This document shows positions 54,301-63,346 of a stretch of 64,000 nt of DNA, in pieces (positions within the stretch are counted from its first letter, which is position 1; every line of letters starts with the position of its first letter). Under the pieces are notes generated by a model, which worked only from the letters and a program-made list of their open reading frames with translations, made no database searches and was not told the origin of the DNA. This stretch comes from Leadbetterella byssophila DSM 17132. Lineage in GTDB: Bacteria; Bacteroidota; Bacteroidia; Cytophagales; Spirosomataceae. The stretch spans positions 1,550,001 through 1,614,000 of the forward strand of contig NC_014655.1 in assembly GCF_000166395.1 (NCBI RefSeq). Direction: 5' to 3'. Both the position numbers and the translations under genes were made by a program.

Positions 54301-55173
54301 ATGAAGAAGGTAAATATAGGTTTAGTGCAAATGAGCTGCTCTGCAGATGTTGAAGCCAACAAGCAAAAAGCCATTGCAGGTATTAAGGAAGCAGCTGCTA
54401 AAGGGGCGCAGATCATCTGCCTTCAAGAGTTGTTTACCTCACTGTATTTTTGTGATGTTGAGGACCATTCAAATTTTAACCTGGGTGAGAGTATTCCTGG
54501 TCCTACAACAGATCTACTTCAGCCATTGGCTAAAGAGTTAGGAGTAGTGATCATAGCCTCACTGTTTGAGAAAAGAGCTCAAGGATTATACCATAATACT
54601 ACTGCAGTACTTGATGCTGATGGTACATACTTAGGCAAATACCGTAAGATGCACATTCCGGATGATCCCGGATACTATGAAAAGTTCTATTTCACTCCGG
54701 GTGATTTGGGATACAAGATCTTTGAGACAAAATTTGCCAGGATTGGTGTGTTAATCTGCTGGGATCAATGGTACCCTGAAGCAGCCAGAATCACATCCCT
54801 GATGGGAGCTGAAATCCTCTTCTACCCTACAGCCATAGGTTGGGACATGGAAGAACCGGATCCTGTAATTAATCAGGAACAACACGATGCCTGGGAAACC
54901 ATTCAGCGCTCTCATGCCGTAGCTAATGGCCTTTATGTAGTTTCTGTAAACCGTGTTGGTATAGAAGCGAAGCAGAAATTCTGGGGAGGTTCATTTATCG
55001 CGAATCCTCATGGCCGACTGCTCTTCAAGGCATCTCACGATAAAGAAGAGGTACACGTACAGGAAATAGACCTGGATAAAACGGAATATTATCGTACCAC
55101 CTGGCCCTACCTGCGTGACCGGCGGATTGATTCCTACGGGCCGATTACGAAGCGCTTTATTGACAGCGATTAG
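54301..55173 (+). CDS. aguB: N-carbamoylputrescine amidase (nitrilase superfamily)
   Basis: A 290-residue nitrilase-fold hydrolase with the catalytic triad Glu43 (LQELF), Lys116 (KYRKMHIP) and Cys153 (LICWDQW). YYEKFYFTPGDLG and FWGGSFIANPHGR are typical of the AguB subgroup, which converts N-carbamoylputrescine to putrescine in the agmatine route. It fits with the carboxynorspermidine synthase-like gene at 43.4 kb as parts of the polyamine pathway. Sequence after its stop changes character, marking the start of accessory DNA. Confidence 0.9.
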   Translation: MKKVNIGLVQMSCSADVEANKQKAIAGIKEAAAKGAQIICLQELFTSLYFCDVEDHSNFNLGESIPGPTTDLLQPLAKELGVVIIASLFEKRAQGLYHNTTAVLDADGTYLGKYRKMHIPDDPGYYEKFYFTPGDLGYKIFETKFARIGVLICWDQWYPEAARITSLMGAEILFYPTAIGWDMEEPDPVINQEQHDAWETIQRSHAVANGLYVVSVNRVGIEAKQKFWGGSFIANPHGRLLFKASHDKEEVHVQEIDLDKTEYYRTTWPYLRDRRIDSYGPITKRFIDSD

Positions 55174-55203
55174 AAGCTTTTTGCATTTTTTAAGGGATTA
55201 TAG

Positions 55204-55374
55204 CTACCTAAAAAGCTGGTTGTTGTGGTTCCATCTATTGCCAGTCGTGAAGGTGTTTTGAAAACCCTGCAAATCACGCACGACCACTTTCAATCCTTTT
55301 ATGATAAAACCTCAATTAGTTTTAGCGTTTATGACAGTAAAAAAGTGTCGTATCTGCGAGGCAGGTACCGTTAA
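55204..55374 (+). pseudogene. Fragment of a type III restriction enzyme Res subunit
   Basis: An open stretch of 56 codons reads LPKKLVVVVPSIASREGVL, then KTLQITHDHFQSFYDK and FSVYDSKKVSYLRGRYR before a TAA. This matches the region of type III Res (DEAD-helicase) subunits just after Walker A, where relatives have VVPS.AIREGV..SLEIT.EHF and YDSKKLS. Neither the rest of Res nor a Mod gene is present. It begins 30 bp after aguB, so an insertion/deletion event has left a scrap there. It has no start codon. Confidence 0.65.
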
Positions 55375-55522
55375 ATAAAAATGCGATGAAATAAATCACT
55401 CAAGACTTGCATTTCTCCGGTTTTCTTTTGAATTTTAATCTACATGCATGTAGTGGGAGTTGTTCACACAGCCACTTAAAAAATTCTGTAGTGATATTTA
55501 TCAGAATTAAACTTTTGTTAAA

Positions 55523-55768
55523 ATGAAGAAACTTATTCTAACACTTTTAGTTCTGCCATTTGGAGTATTTGCAAATGAATGAGATGATTCGTTAACTTCG
55601 CAAGCACCATTTAATAAAACATGTTATTCCGCTTCAGGAGTAATAAACTGTGGAAACGGAACGGGGTCTTACTACAGCACAGGATGTTTCGACACCGCCC
55701 AAGAACTTTCCGACTACATAGCTGCACTAACATTACTAATATGTCCGCCGCCGCCTTCAGAACCCTGA
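55523..55768 (+). pseudogene. Small secreted four-cysteine peptide gene with an in-frame TGA
   Basis: ATG 55523 opens a clean signal peptide, MKKLILTLLVLPFGVFANE, then TGA at 55580-55582. The same frame continues for 61 codons to a TGA at 55766: it has Cys in NKTCYSAS, VINCGNG, STGCFD and LLICPPPP. The continuous frame on both sides of one stop suggests a recently broken gene for a mature peptide of about 60 residues with two possible disulfides. Stop readthrough is an alternative. It lies 67 bp before a GLPGLI gene. Confidence 0.6.
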
Positions 55769-55780
55769 ATTAGTAAACAG

Positions 55781-55809
55781 GAGGTGCATAAGTCAGGCGC
55801 GCCTCTTTT
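55781..55809 (+). terminator. Terminator-like hairpin between the small peptide gene and the GLPGLI gene
   Basis: Stem GAGGTGC / GCGCCTC (one G-T pair, loop of 11 bases) followed by TTTT. It could end the small-peptide transcript or act as an attenuator for the next gene. Confidence 0.5.
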
Positions 55810-55834
55810 ATAACCCATTCAAAATGTTGCCATT

Positions 55835-56635
55835 ATGAATAAATTCATAAACACCTTACTCTTTCTGATTTTATTTTCTCCGCTTACATTCAGCCAAAGT
55901 TTTAACTATGAATTTGTATATAAGTATGAAACACAAACCCATATAGATAAAAAAAACACCAAGACTGGATGGGCCGTTTTAAGAGCAAATGACAGCCTGA
56001 CTTATTTTGCAGATCAATGGTTAATCAAAAGGAATGAAATTACAGGAAATAAACAATTCAGTTCCCAGGAAAAAATCAAAGAAATATCCGTTTTGCCGAT
56101 GCCTGTTTTCAATTATGAAATTCTTAAAAATGACAGCGTCCTCACATTCACTCATAAATTAGATAATACATATGTCGGATTTGAAGAACAGGTACTGGGC
56201 GCTTCGCAGTGGATTATTCTGCCCCAAAAAGAAAAATTCCTGAATCTTTCCATTCAAAAAGCGGAAATAGCCTTTGGAGGCAGACAATGGGAAGCCTGGT
56301 TTACCCAGGACATTCCCCTGAACGCGGGCCCTTATAAATTTAATGGTTTACCCGGGTTAATTGTAAAAATTAAATCATTGGATAACGAGCATATATTTGA
56401 GTTGAGTGAAATAAAAAAAACGGATAAGCTCATTCCCGAAATCACCTTTACCAAAGTTTCTAAAAATAAATACCAGTCGCTTAGAGATTTAGCGCCCGTA
56501 AGAAATATGGAAAGGCTGAACCAGATGGGCGCTTTATCCGGACTTTCAGTAGACGGCAGGCCAATTAGCGCGTCAGATTTTATAAGTCAACTTAAATTAG
56601 AATTAGCCAATGCAAATCATATTGAAAAAGAATAA
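55835..56635 (+). CDS. GLPGLI family protein
   Basis: A 266-residue exported protein (signal peptide 1-20, ending TFSQ). The name motif is present at about residues 171-176 (YKFNGLPGLIVKI) after the family segment GRQWEAWFTQDIPLNAGPY. GLPGLI proteins are confined to Bacteroidota, are exported, and commonly sit beside TonB receptor-like genes, as here (35 bp gap). Their function is unknown. Confidence 0.9.
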   Translation: MNKFINTLLFLILFSPLTFSQSFNYEFVYKYETQTHIDKKNTKTGWAVLRANDSLTYFADQWLIKRNEITGNKQFSSQEKIKEISVLPMPVFNYEILKNDSVLTFTHKLDNTYVGFEEQVLGASQWIILPQKEKFLNLSIQKAEIAFGGRQWEAWFTQDIPLNAGPYKFNGLPGLIVKIKSLDNEHIFELSEIKKTDKLIPEITFTKVSKNKYQSLRDLAPVRNMERLNQMGALSGLSVDGRPISASDFISQLKLELANANHIEKE

Positions 56636-56669
56636 TACTTCAGGACAACGTTAAAAACGGGTGTAAACT

Positions 56670-59231
56670 ATGCGTTTTAGTAGCAGATACGCTATCTTCT
56701 TACTTGTTCTTGCATCATTTAATTCCCTGGCTCAGGTAAAAATAACAGGTAAAATTTCAGAGCAAAATACTTTAATTCCACTAAAAGCGAACGTAAGTAT
56801 AGTAAGCAAAAAAACAGAACTCGTCTTAAAGTTTACTACTTCTGATATTTCCGGAAATTACATCATAGAGCTGCCCGTCTCAAGAGACACCTTAATTTTG
56901 AAGGTAAGCAAAATGGGGTTTGAATCTGAAGAAAAAATTCTTAAAAACACATCACAAACTATTGATTTCTTACTATTTCCCAAAAATGTGGAGTTACAGG
57001 AAGTAACCGTTAAGCCCCCACCCGTAAGAAAATACGGCGACACGCTGTCTTTTCAGGTTTCAGAGTTTAGCTCCTTGTCTGACAGAAGTATCGGAGATGT
57101 AATCAGCAAGCTGCCCGGTATGGAAACAGATGCCTCCGGAAAAATCTTATATCAGGGCAAAGCTATTAACCGGTATTATATCAATAATCTGAATATGCTT
57201 GACGGAAAATATGGGGTAGTAAATAACAATCTGTCCTATAAGGATGTTCTAAGCGTAGAAGTGTTTGAAAATCATCAACCCATAAGAATTTTAGACAGCC
57301 TCCGGCTTTCTGAAACGGCAGCCATAAATATTAAGCTTAAAAAAAAGGTTACACAAAGTACAGCAATGCACCTGGGAATAGGCGCTAAGCCTTTTTTAAG
57401 AGATATTAACATCACCCCGATGCTGTTCACTCCTAATCTGCAATTTTTAGGCAGCTTACAATCTAACAATATCGGCAAAGAAATAACCCAGCAGGTAAAG
57501 AGTCATTTTCAAAGATTTGATAAACCGGAATTAAGAAACTGGATAGGTATACCCGCCTTACTTACACCACCTCTAAGTTTACAGCGGTGGCTTGATAATG
57601 ACTCCCATGTGGGTACTTTAAATATGCTGAAGAAATCTAAGAATGACTTAGAACTTAAGCTGAATACCCATCTTGCTCTTGACAAGGTAAATCAGGAGGG
57701 TTCTTCGCTCATAAATTATACTTTAACAAACGAAGAAATAAACTACTCTGAAAAAATAAGCAACAGGTACACCAACAACCAGTTTTTAGCAAATCTTGAA
57801 ATACTGAAAAACACTTCCAGGAGATATTTCAGTAATATCATTAATATAGAAAGGAATTGGACAAATGATTTTGGCGCCAACCTCAGACCTTTGAGTGAAT
57901 ACCATCACCATAGTAATTCTCAAAATCTGGCCCTCTCTAATAGTCTTCATCAGATCATAAAAAAACAAAGAAATACGTACAATTTCTATTCATTAACCAA
58001 TTACCAGGAATCCCGGCAAAAATTATCTGTTGACTATACAGGAATAGACAGTAGCAAGGCCCCCTTGCAAAACCTTGCAATACATACTTTTTATACCAAT
58101 AATTATGTAGAGTTTATAAAAAAAATATCATCACGACTGAATTTAAACATTAAACCAAGCCTGTTTTTCAACTACAATCGTGCTGAATCTGAATTAAGTA
58201 ATCACTTTCTTAAAGCAGACACTTTAAGTCAAACAGATTGGTTACATTTTAAAGCAAGTACCGTATTCAGCTTAAATTTTTCACCTAAAAAATGGCTCAT
58301 ATCTATCAGTTCACCGGTATCCTATAACTATATAAACTACAAAGAAAAAGGAAGGTTCAGTCGTTGGAACCTGGAACCTTCTGTGTATGTACGACTGAAA
58401 AGGAGCGATAAACTTACCTGGTATGCCAGCGCCGGTTACACGAATACCCTGAGTAAGTTTGGAGACATGTACACTGGATTTATGATGACAAATTACTTAA
58501 CGGTGATAAAGAAAGACGGGGGTTTCAGAAACAATGACTTATACATGACAAGGGTAGGCTTAGACTACGCAGATATGATCTCCGGAATTAATATACACAC
58601 CAGCTATACCTATAGCCGGGATATTCAAAACCTGATTTCACAAAATCTGATCAGTCCTGACGGATACCAGTTAATTACATACTTGGAAAAAGAAAACAGA
58701 AGAAATAACCACAGTATTGACAGCCGGTTCACCAAATATTTCTTCCCCATTAAAACAAAGCTCACACTGGGTGCTACGCTTTTTAAAGGTAACGCGGATC
58801 AGTATTTAAATGGCACCTTTCTGAACTATACGCAACAAGCCTTTGCGCCTAATCTTTCTGTCAACAATAACACCTTTAAGTATTTAGATATTTCTTATAA
58901 AGGTACTCTGACTATTTCAAAAAACCGGAATTCAACTATTAACATCATCTCTCAAAAACTTTCTATGGGGATCTCACCCTACCCCAGAAGCTTGATACGC
59001 CTGTCAGCCGAGCATTATAACATACAAAATACAGACCCGAAATATCTCCTTGCAGATGTTTCCCTCAGGTACACTTTACCCAGATTAAAACAAGATGTAG
59101 AACTAACTTTGAGCAACCTTACTAATCAAAGTACATTCAGGAACATCAACCTTCTTTATTTCCAAAGAGAGGAAACCACCTTTCAACTTCGTCCGCGCCA
59201 AATTATACTCAGAAGTAGTATAAACTTTTAA
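56670..59231 (+). CDS. TonB-dependent receptor-like protein with carboxypeptidase-regulatory N-domain
   Basis: An 853-residue outer-membrane protein. Signal peptide 1-21; a carboxypeptidase-D regulatory-like beta-sandwich at about 23-105 (ITGKISEQNTLIPLKANVSI); a degenerate plug at about 120-230 (SIGDVISKLPGMETDASGKI, YYINNLNMLDGKYG); then a long barrel ending ILRSSINF. No clear TonB box, but the plug is TonB-receptor-like. With the GLPGLI gene it forms a two-gene unit, perhaps for export or uptake of a peptide. Confidence 0.82.
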   Translation: MRFSSRYAIFLLVLASFNSLAQVKITGKISEQNTLIPLKANVSIVSKKTELVLKFTTSDISGNYIIELPVSRDTLILKVSKMGFESEEKILKNTSQTIDFLLFPKNVELQEVTVKPPPVRKYGDTLSFQVSEFSSLSDRSIGDVISKLPGMETDASGKILYQGKAINRYYINNLNMLDGKYGVVNNNLSYKDVLSVEVFENHQPIRILDSLRLSETAAINIKLKKKVTQSTAMHLGIGAKPFLRDINITPMLFTPNLQFLGSLQSNNIGKEITQQVKSHFQRFDKPELRNWIGIPALLTPPLSLQRWLDNDSHVGTLNMLKKSKNDLELKLNTHLALDKVNQEGSSLINYTLTNEEINYSEKISNRYTNNQFLANLEILKNTSRRYFSNIINIERNWTNDFGANLRPLSEYHHHSNSQNLALSNSLHQIIKKQRNTYNFYSLTNYQESRQKLSVDYTGIDSSKAPLQNLAIHTFYTNNYVEFIKKISSRLNLNIKPSLFFNYNRAESELSNHFLKADTLSQTDWLHFKASTVFSLNFSPKKWLISISSPVSYNYINYKEKGRFSRWNLEPSVYVRLKRSDKLTWYASAGYTNTLSKFGDMYTGFMMTNYLTVIKKDGGFRNNDLYMTRVGLDYADMISGINIHTSYTYSRDIQNLISQNLISPDGYQLITYLEKENRRNNHSIDSRFTKYFFPIKTKLTLGATLFKGNADQYLNGTFLNYTQQAFAPNLSVNNNTFKYLDISYKGTLTISKNRNSTINIISQKLSMGISPYPRSLIRLSAEHYNIQNTDPKYLLADVSLRYTLPRLKQDVELTLSNLTNQSTFRNINLLYFQREETTFQLRPRQIILRSSINF

Positions 59232-59275
59232 GATAAAAATTCTTTCAGATTCTAATTTGATTCAATGGCAGTTAT

Positions 59276-59695
59276 TCAATAGCTCCCTTCGCCCTGAGAA
59301 GTGTAAAAGTCATCGGAGAAATCACTGTACATGGTGATAATATAGTTGTACTTCCTGGCCCCGGTTTTAGTTAAGGTTCCTGACAAAGAATAATAATTTT
59401 TTGCACCGTGCTTTATACCAATTTTAAGAGCACAGGTGCCATCTGACCTGGAACCCACCCGGAATGATCCTGACGCAGCCTCCGGCATGTTGAAAACAAA
59501 AAGATAAATGTCTTTCTCTTCCAGCGCCACGCTGACAATATTCCCCGCAGCGCAATCTTCGTTTTCTATCTTTACACCCGGCCCGCTATACTCCCAGCCT
59601 GCAACATAGAACTTTCCTGTACCCAAACCTATTTCTTCTTCTTCACAGGAAGAAAACAGGAAACCAACCAATAGCAATGATATCATTTTTTTCAT
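59276..59695 (-). CDS. Small lipoprotein, paralog of the next gene
   Basis: A 139-residue lipoprotein (MKKMISLLLVGFLFSSC, lipidated Cys17) followed by acidic EEEE. The body is beta-rich and ends with SGTLTKTGARKYNYII, which parallels SGTVTKTGATRFTFEG in the 154-residue neighbour, and ASGSFRVGSRSDG parallels DSGSFEVGPPDSG. The two are diverged paralogs. It is last of a minus-strand lipoprotein series. Family unknown. Confidence 0.7.
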   Translation of the reverse strand: MKKMISLLLVGFLFSSCEEEEIGLGTGKFYVAGWEYSGPGVKIENEDCAAGNIVSVALEEKDIYLFVFNMPEAASGSFRVGSRSDGTCALKIGIKHGAKNYYSLSGTLTKTGARKYNYIITMYSDFSDDFYTSQGEGSY

Positions 59696-59708
59696 ACCCT
59701 TTCAGTTT

Positions 59709-60173
59709 TCAGTAATTCCCTTTCGCTGTTACGGGCCAGGCTTGTCCGTCTTCTGTGAGTATCCCCTCAAACGTAAAGCGGGTAGCTCCGGTTTTGGTCA
59801 CCGTACCTGATATTAACTCTATATACCCTCTATTAATACCTGAGCCGTACCCCCAGACAGGTTTACCGGAGTCGGGCGGCCCTACTTCAAAACTTCCGGA
59901 ATCGTCATCCGGGAGGAAGGCAAAAATTAGATAAGGAGCCCATGTAGGCGGCTCACCGGGATCCTGGTAGCCCTCGATAATGACATAATGCTCCTGCGGA
60001 GAGTCTGTAAAGATTTTTTTATGACAGGTGCCTAAAACGGGGATCGTACTATAATAGGTAAACTCCCCCGTGTTTTTCCTATCGGCTTCTTCCGGATCAA
60101 CACCCTCTTTTCCGCATGAGGTAAGCAGCATCATTAAGCCCAGCGCTAAAACAGGCAATACTCTATTTTTCAT
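59709..60173 (-). CDS. Small lipoprotein, paralog of the preceding gene
   Basis: A 154-residue lipoprotein starting MKNRVLPVLALGLMMLLTSC (Cys at 20); adjacent ATGs at 60176 and 60173 both fit. It shares the SGSFEVG and SGTVTKTG blocks with its neighbour, and carries a Pro-rich central part (EGYQDPGEPPTWAPYLI). Its start overlaps the end of the repeat-protein gene, so it is coupled to it. An ATG-like TTG-type extension to 60212 is not supported. Family unknown. Confidence 0.7.
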   Translation of the reverse strand: MKNRVLPVLALGLMMLLTSCGKEGVDPEEADRKNTGEFTYYSTIPVLGTCHKKIFTDSPQEHYVIIEGYQDPGEPPTWAPYLIFAFLPDDDSGSFEVGPPDSGKPVWGYGSGINRGYIELISGTVTKTGATRFTFEGILTEDGQAWPVTAKGNY

Positions 60174-62868
60174 CATTTTCAAAATGTAATTTCGGGAAGA
60201 TAGGCTCCCCATTATTCCAGCTCCCTAAGGATTTCCAGTAACCATATACAGGATAATTAGTAACATATCCCCTCACGCCCTCTCCCTCTACCCATAATTT
60301 ATACGATGAATTTATTTGGGGCGTAGGCCAGTCACTTGCACTAAACGCCGATATTCCATTTCCCCTAATGCCGGAAGAAGGGAAATAATAATTTTCAATG
60401 TATACCTGGCTTGTAGAATTATGGGGTATTACCCCCGCAACAGGGCCATTACCGGAGCGGGGGTCTCCCTTAATTTCTCCTATATTATAACAGCCACGAA
60501 TTTCGTAAGTACCTTCTCCCGCTATCCCGCCCGACTGTGACACGGCCTGTATAACTCCTTTATTATAGCATGACTGTATAAGGCTAAGTCTTCCGCTTAT
60601 TCCTCCCACCAAAACACTCCCCGATATCTTGCCTGCATTATAACAGCCATATATTCCTCCTCCACTGCCTACAATCCCGCCTACATTCTTCCCTCCGGAT
60701 ATCTCCCCCGTATTAAAACTTGAAACAATGTAAGCATCTTTATTCGCTTCCCCCGCTATCCCCCCGGTATGAGATTCTTCTAAGCTCCCGCCCACTATCT
60801 TTCCCCGGTTAGTGCCGGATAGAATGTAGCCTTTTTGCAAATAAGATGTAATTCCGCCCACTTTTCCGTTTCCATAAATGTCTCCTGTGTTGGAGCATCC
60901 TGATATTACCCCGTAATAAGTGTCTGAATATCCGATATATCCGATAACTCCCCCAGTAAACTCCCCAAGTCCCCTGATTTCCCCTTCATTTGAGCTTTTA
61001 TAAACTGCCGTCTCCGCCAGACTATTTCGACTCACGGAACCCACTACCCCTCCTACAATCCCTGATCCTTTAACCGTACCTGTATTCCTATTTTCACCCT
61101 TGGTACCGTTACCATAATTACTATTTACCCCATCCAACAAACCTACAACCCCTCCTGTATTCCCTTTGGCCCCCTGAATTTCCCCTTCATTTACACATTT
61201 TTCAGCAGCTCCATTGCCTACTATACCGCCCACAGAGGCTTCCGTATCTCCCAGCACAGTAATCTTGCCTTTGTTGACACAATTAATAGCTATACCCCGG
61301 TCTAATATACCTCCTATTTGCTCCCCTTGTCCAGAGATGTCACCTTCATTTATACAATCTTCAGCGTAAGAGCCAGAAACATTATAGTTTCCTGCAGTAC
61401 TTATACCTGCAACACCCTTCACCCCGGTAACATTACCTTTATTGATACATTTTTTTGCAGTCGGTTTGCCAATGACAATACCCGCAGCATAATCGGTTTT
61501 ACCATTAATATCTCCCTCGTTTATACAATTTACTATTAAGGCTTGATGACTGCTGCTTGCACTTATTATACCTGCTGCGGATATACCTCCGGTTACATTA
61601 CCTTTGTTGGCACAGTCTGTAATATGCCCTCTACCTATACCACAAGCATATCCTGTTTCGCTATAAATATCTCCCTCGTTAACACAATTTTCTAGGTTAT
61701 AAGCCGTCTCAGCTATTCCCGAAGCACCTGCTCCACCTATAATTTTTCCTTTATTGGTGCAGTTTTTAATATTTCCCTCTCCGATACCGCTGCTCGTGTA
61801 TACTCCAACAATTTCTCCTTCATTTATACAATCTACTATTGTGCCGCTACCTATACCTGCGGCTGTAAGGCTTCCGGTAATATTGCCTTTATTGATGCAG
61901 TTTTTGACGTTCTGTCCGCCGCCGATACCATATGCATACTCCGCTGATATCTCTCCCTCATTTACACTATCGAAAATTGTAGTGCCTCCTATTCCCTCAG
62001 CAACAATCCCGGTAATTGTCCCAAAATTCCTGCAATTCACCACCCTGCCGCTGGATGCGATACCATACGCACCTGCTAGTCCTCCTGTAACCGGGATATG
62101 ATTGATACAGTTTTCTATGGTATGAGCAGTGGCTCTTAATCCTCCCGCAATAGTAGCTGCGTAACGGGCTTTTATTTCTCCCGATTTTACGATAATATTT
62201 TTAATAAAGTTCGTCTCTGTTCCTCCCAAAGTCCCAAAAATGGAGGCGGTGACACCGTCATCAGCAGATACGGATATTTTAAGATTATCGAGCTGGTGAT
62301 GATCGCCGTCAAAATTCCCTTTGAACGGAGCATTGGTTTTGCCCAGGGGAACCCACTCTACGCTCATCAGGTCCAGGTCGTCTTCCAGTTGATAGCTGTT
62401 GGCCAGTGTAAAGGCGTCTTTGCCAATCAGCTGAAACTCTGCATAGGAGCCTATGGGCACAAACCCGTCTATTGCCATTCGGTGGCTCAGGGTGCCGTTA
62501 GAGTAATTTAGCCGTATTTCCGATTTTTCTTTTCGGCCTATCAGGATCAGGGCTTCATTTTCCGGCTGTAGGCTGGCGATGGTTTTATCGGCCCGGAGGC
62601 TTAGGGGTACGGTACCCTTACCGTTTTCAAACCTTACCTCCTCTTTGGTATTATCAGTAAAAGTGACCAGCACAGAGCCTGAAAATGTGCTGTTTTCAAA
62701 GATGATAGGCGTGTTTTTATTGGTATTGACGGGCGGTTTGGGGCCGCCGTCGTCCGGCAGGTCTATATTGCTGAAGGGGCTCTCCCCCTTACTGCAGGCA
62801 GCCAATAAGAATACCACCAGCCACTTCTTTATAAAACTAACGGTAGCGTGATGTTTATACCTGTTCAT
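60163..62868 (-). CDS. 901-residue repeat lipoprotein with alternating acidic/basic GLUG-like repeats
   Basis: A lipoprotein (lipobox LLAACS, Cys at 25) with an N-terminal beta domain to about residue 200, then about 21 repeats of 20-35 residues of the form CxNxGxIxG...GIxG, similar to GLUG and other right-handed beta-solenoid repeats. In eleven successive repeats the second position alternates: NEGEIS, NKGNIT, NEGEIV, NKGKII, NEGDIY, NKGNVT, NEGDIN, NKGNVT, NEGDIS, NKGKIT, NEGEIQ. The last third is less regular. Likely a surface adhesin or binding fibre in the same operon as other lipoproteins. No sorting tail or catalytic motif is seen. Confidence 0.85.
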   Translation of the reverse strand: MNRYKHHATVSFIKKWLVVFLLAACSKGESPFSNIDLPDDGGPKPPVNTNKNTPIIFENSTFSGSVLVTFTDNTKEEVRFENGKGTVPLSLRADKTIASLQPENEALILIGRKEKSEIRLNYSNGTLSHRMAIDGFVPIGSYAEFQLIGKDAFTLANSYQLEDDLDLMSVEWVPLGKTNAPFKGNFDGDHHQLDNLKISVSADDGVTASIFGTLGGTETNFIKNIIVKSGEIKARYAATIAGGLRATAHTIENCINHIPVTGGLAGAYGIASSGRVVNCRNFGTITGIVAEGIGGTTIFDSVNEGEISAEYAYGIGGGQNVKNCINKGNITGSLTAAGIGSGTIVDCINEGEIVGVYTSSGIGEGNIKNCTNKGKIIGGAGASGIAETAYNLENCVNEGDIYSETGYACGIGRGHITDCANKGNVTGGISAAGIISASSSHQALIVNCINEGDINGKTDYAAGIVIGKPTAKKCINKGNVTGVKGVAGISTAGNYNVSGSYAEDCINEGDISGQGEQIGGILDRGIAINCVNKGKITVLGDTEASVGGIVGNGAAEKCVNEGEIQGAKGNTGGVVGLLDGVNSNYGNGTKGENRNTGTVKGSGIVGGVVGSVSRNSLAETAVYKSSNEGEIRGLGEFTGGVIGYIGYSDTYYGVISGCSNTGDIYGNGKVGGITSYLQKGYILSGTNRGKIVGGSLEESHTGGIAGEANKDAYIVSSFNTGEISGGKNVGGIVGSGGGIYGCYNAGKISGSVLVGGISGRLSLIQSCYNKGVIQAVSQSGGIAGEGTYEIRGCYNIGEIKGDPRSGNGPVAGVIPHNSTSQVYIENYYFPSSGIRGNGISAFSASDWPTPQINSSYKLWVEGEGVRGYVTNYPVYGYWKSLGSWNNGEPIFPKLHFENDEK

Positions 62869-62900
62869 TCGTCACAAGGGTTTACAATATAATCATCCGT

Positions 62901-63335
62901 TCAGCGCTTTTCCCAAAGTTCTAAACAGCCTGGCACGCCTGGTGTTGCACTCTCCGTAGGTTGAACTATGATAGCATTGCTGCCTTTTCTTTCTACAAAA
63001 CGGTAGGTGGTGGTACTCATGCTGCCAAAGTTTTTTTCAATAAGCCTGAAATGAGAATCATCTACCTTTTCCCAGGTTCCAAACGCTATAAACTCACTGC
63101 CACTATCCGGAAAACCGTATGCTAATGTGCAGTCTTTTTTCAATTGATATATCAGTCGAAATGCGCTGAAATCCTGCCACTCATCATCATCCATAAAAGA
63201 ACAATGGGATAATGTATGCTCCCACTTGCCTGCTAAATCTACCCCCTGCATGTTCACTTCTTCAAAACAGGAGGACAAAACCGGGGCCAACGCCACTACT
63301 GCGAAAAGCCTCCTAAATAGTTTTCCGGATTTCAT
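62901..63335 (-). CDS. Lipocalin-like lipoprotein
   Basis: A 144-residue protein with lipobox PVLSSCF (Cys at 23). LAGKWEHTL at about 34-42 and the later strands (IAFGTWEKVDDSHFRLIEK) resemble the lipocalin-like domains (GxW) common in Bacteroidota lipoproteins. It lies between the solenoid gene and the barrel gene on the same strand. Ligand unknown. Confidence 0.72.
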   Translation of the reverse strand: MKSGKLFRRLFAVVALAPVLSSCFEEVNMQGVDLAGKWEHTLSHCSFMDDDEWQDFSAFRLIYQLKKDCTLAYGFPDSGSEFIAFGTWEKVDDSHFRLIEKNFGSMSTTTYRFVERKGSNAIIVQPTESATPGVPGCLELWEKR

Positions 63336-63346
63336 TAGGGTATAAA

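Noticed and set aside
55523-55768. Selenocysteine reading of the internal TGA
   Set aside because: No SECIS-like hairpin seen after the TGA and the TGA lies at the signal-peptide border, not at a redox position.
60316-62851. Plus-strand open frames inside the solenoid gene
   Set aside because: They mirror the Gly/Asn-rich repeats of the opposite strand and have no independent support.
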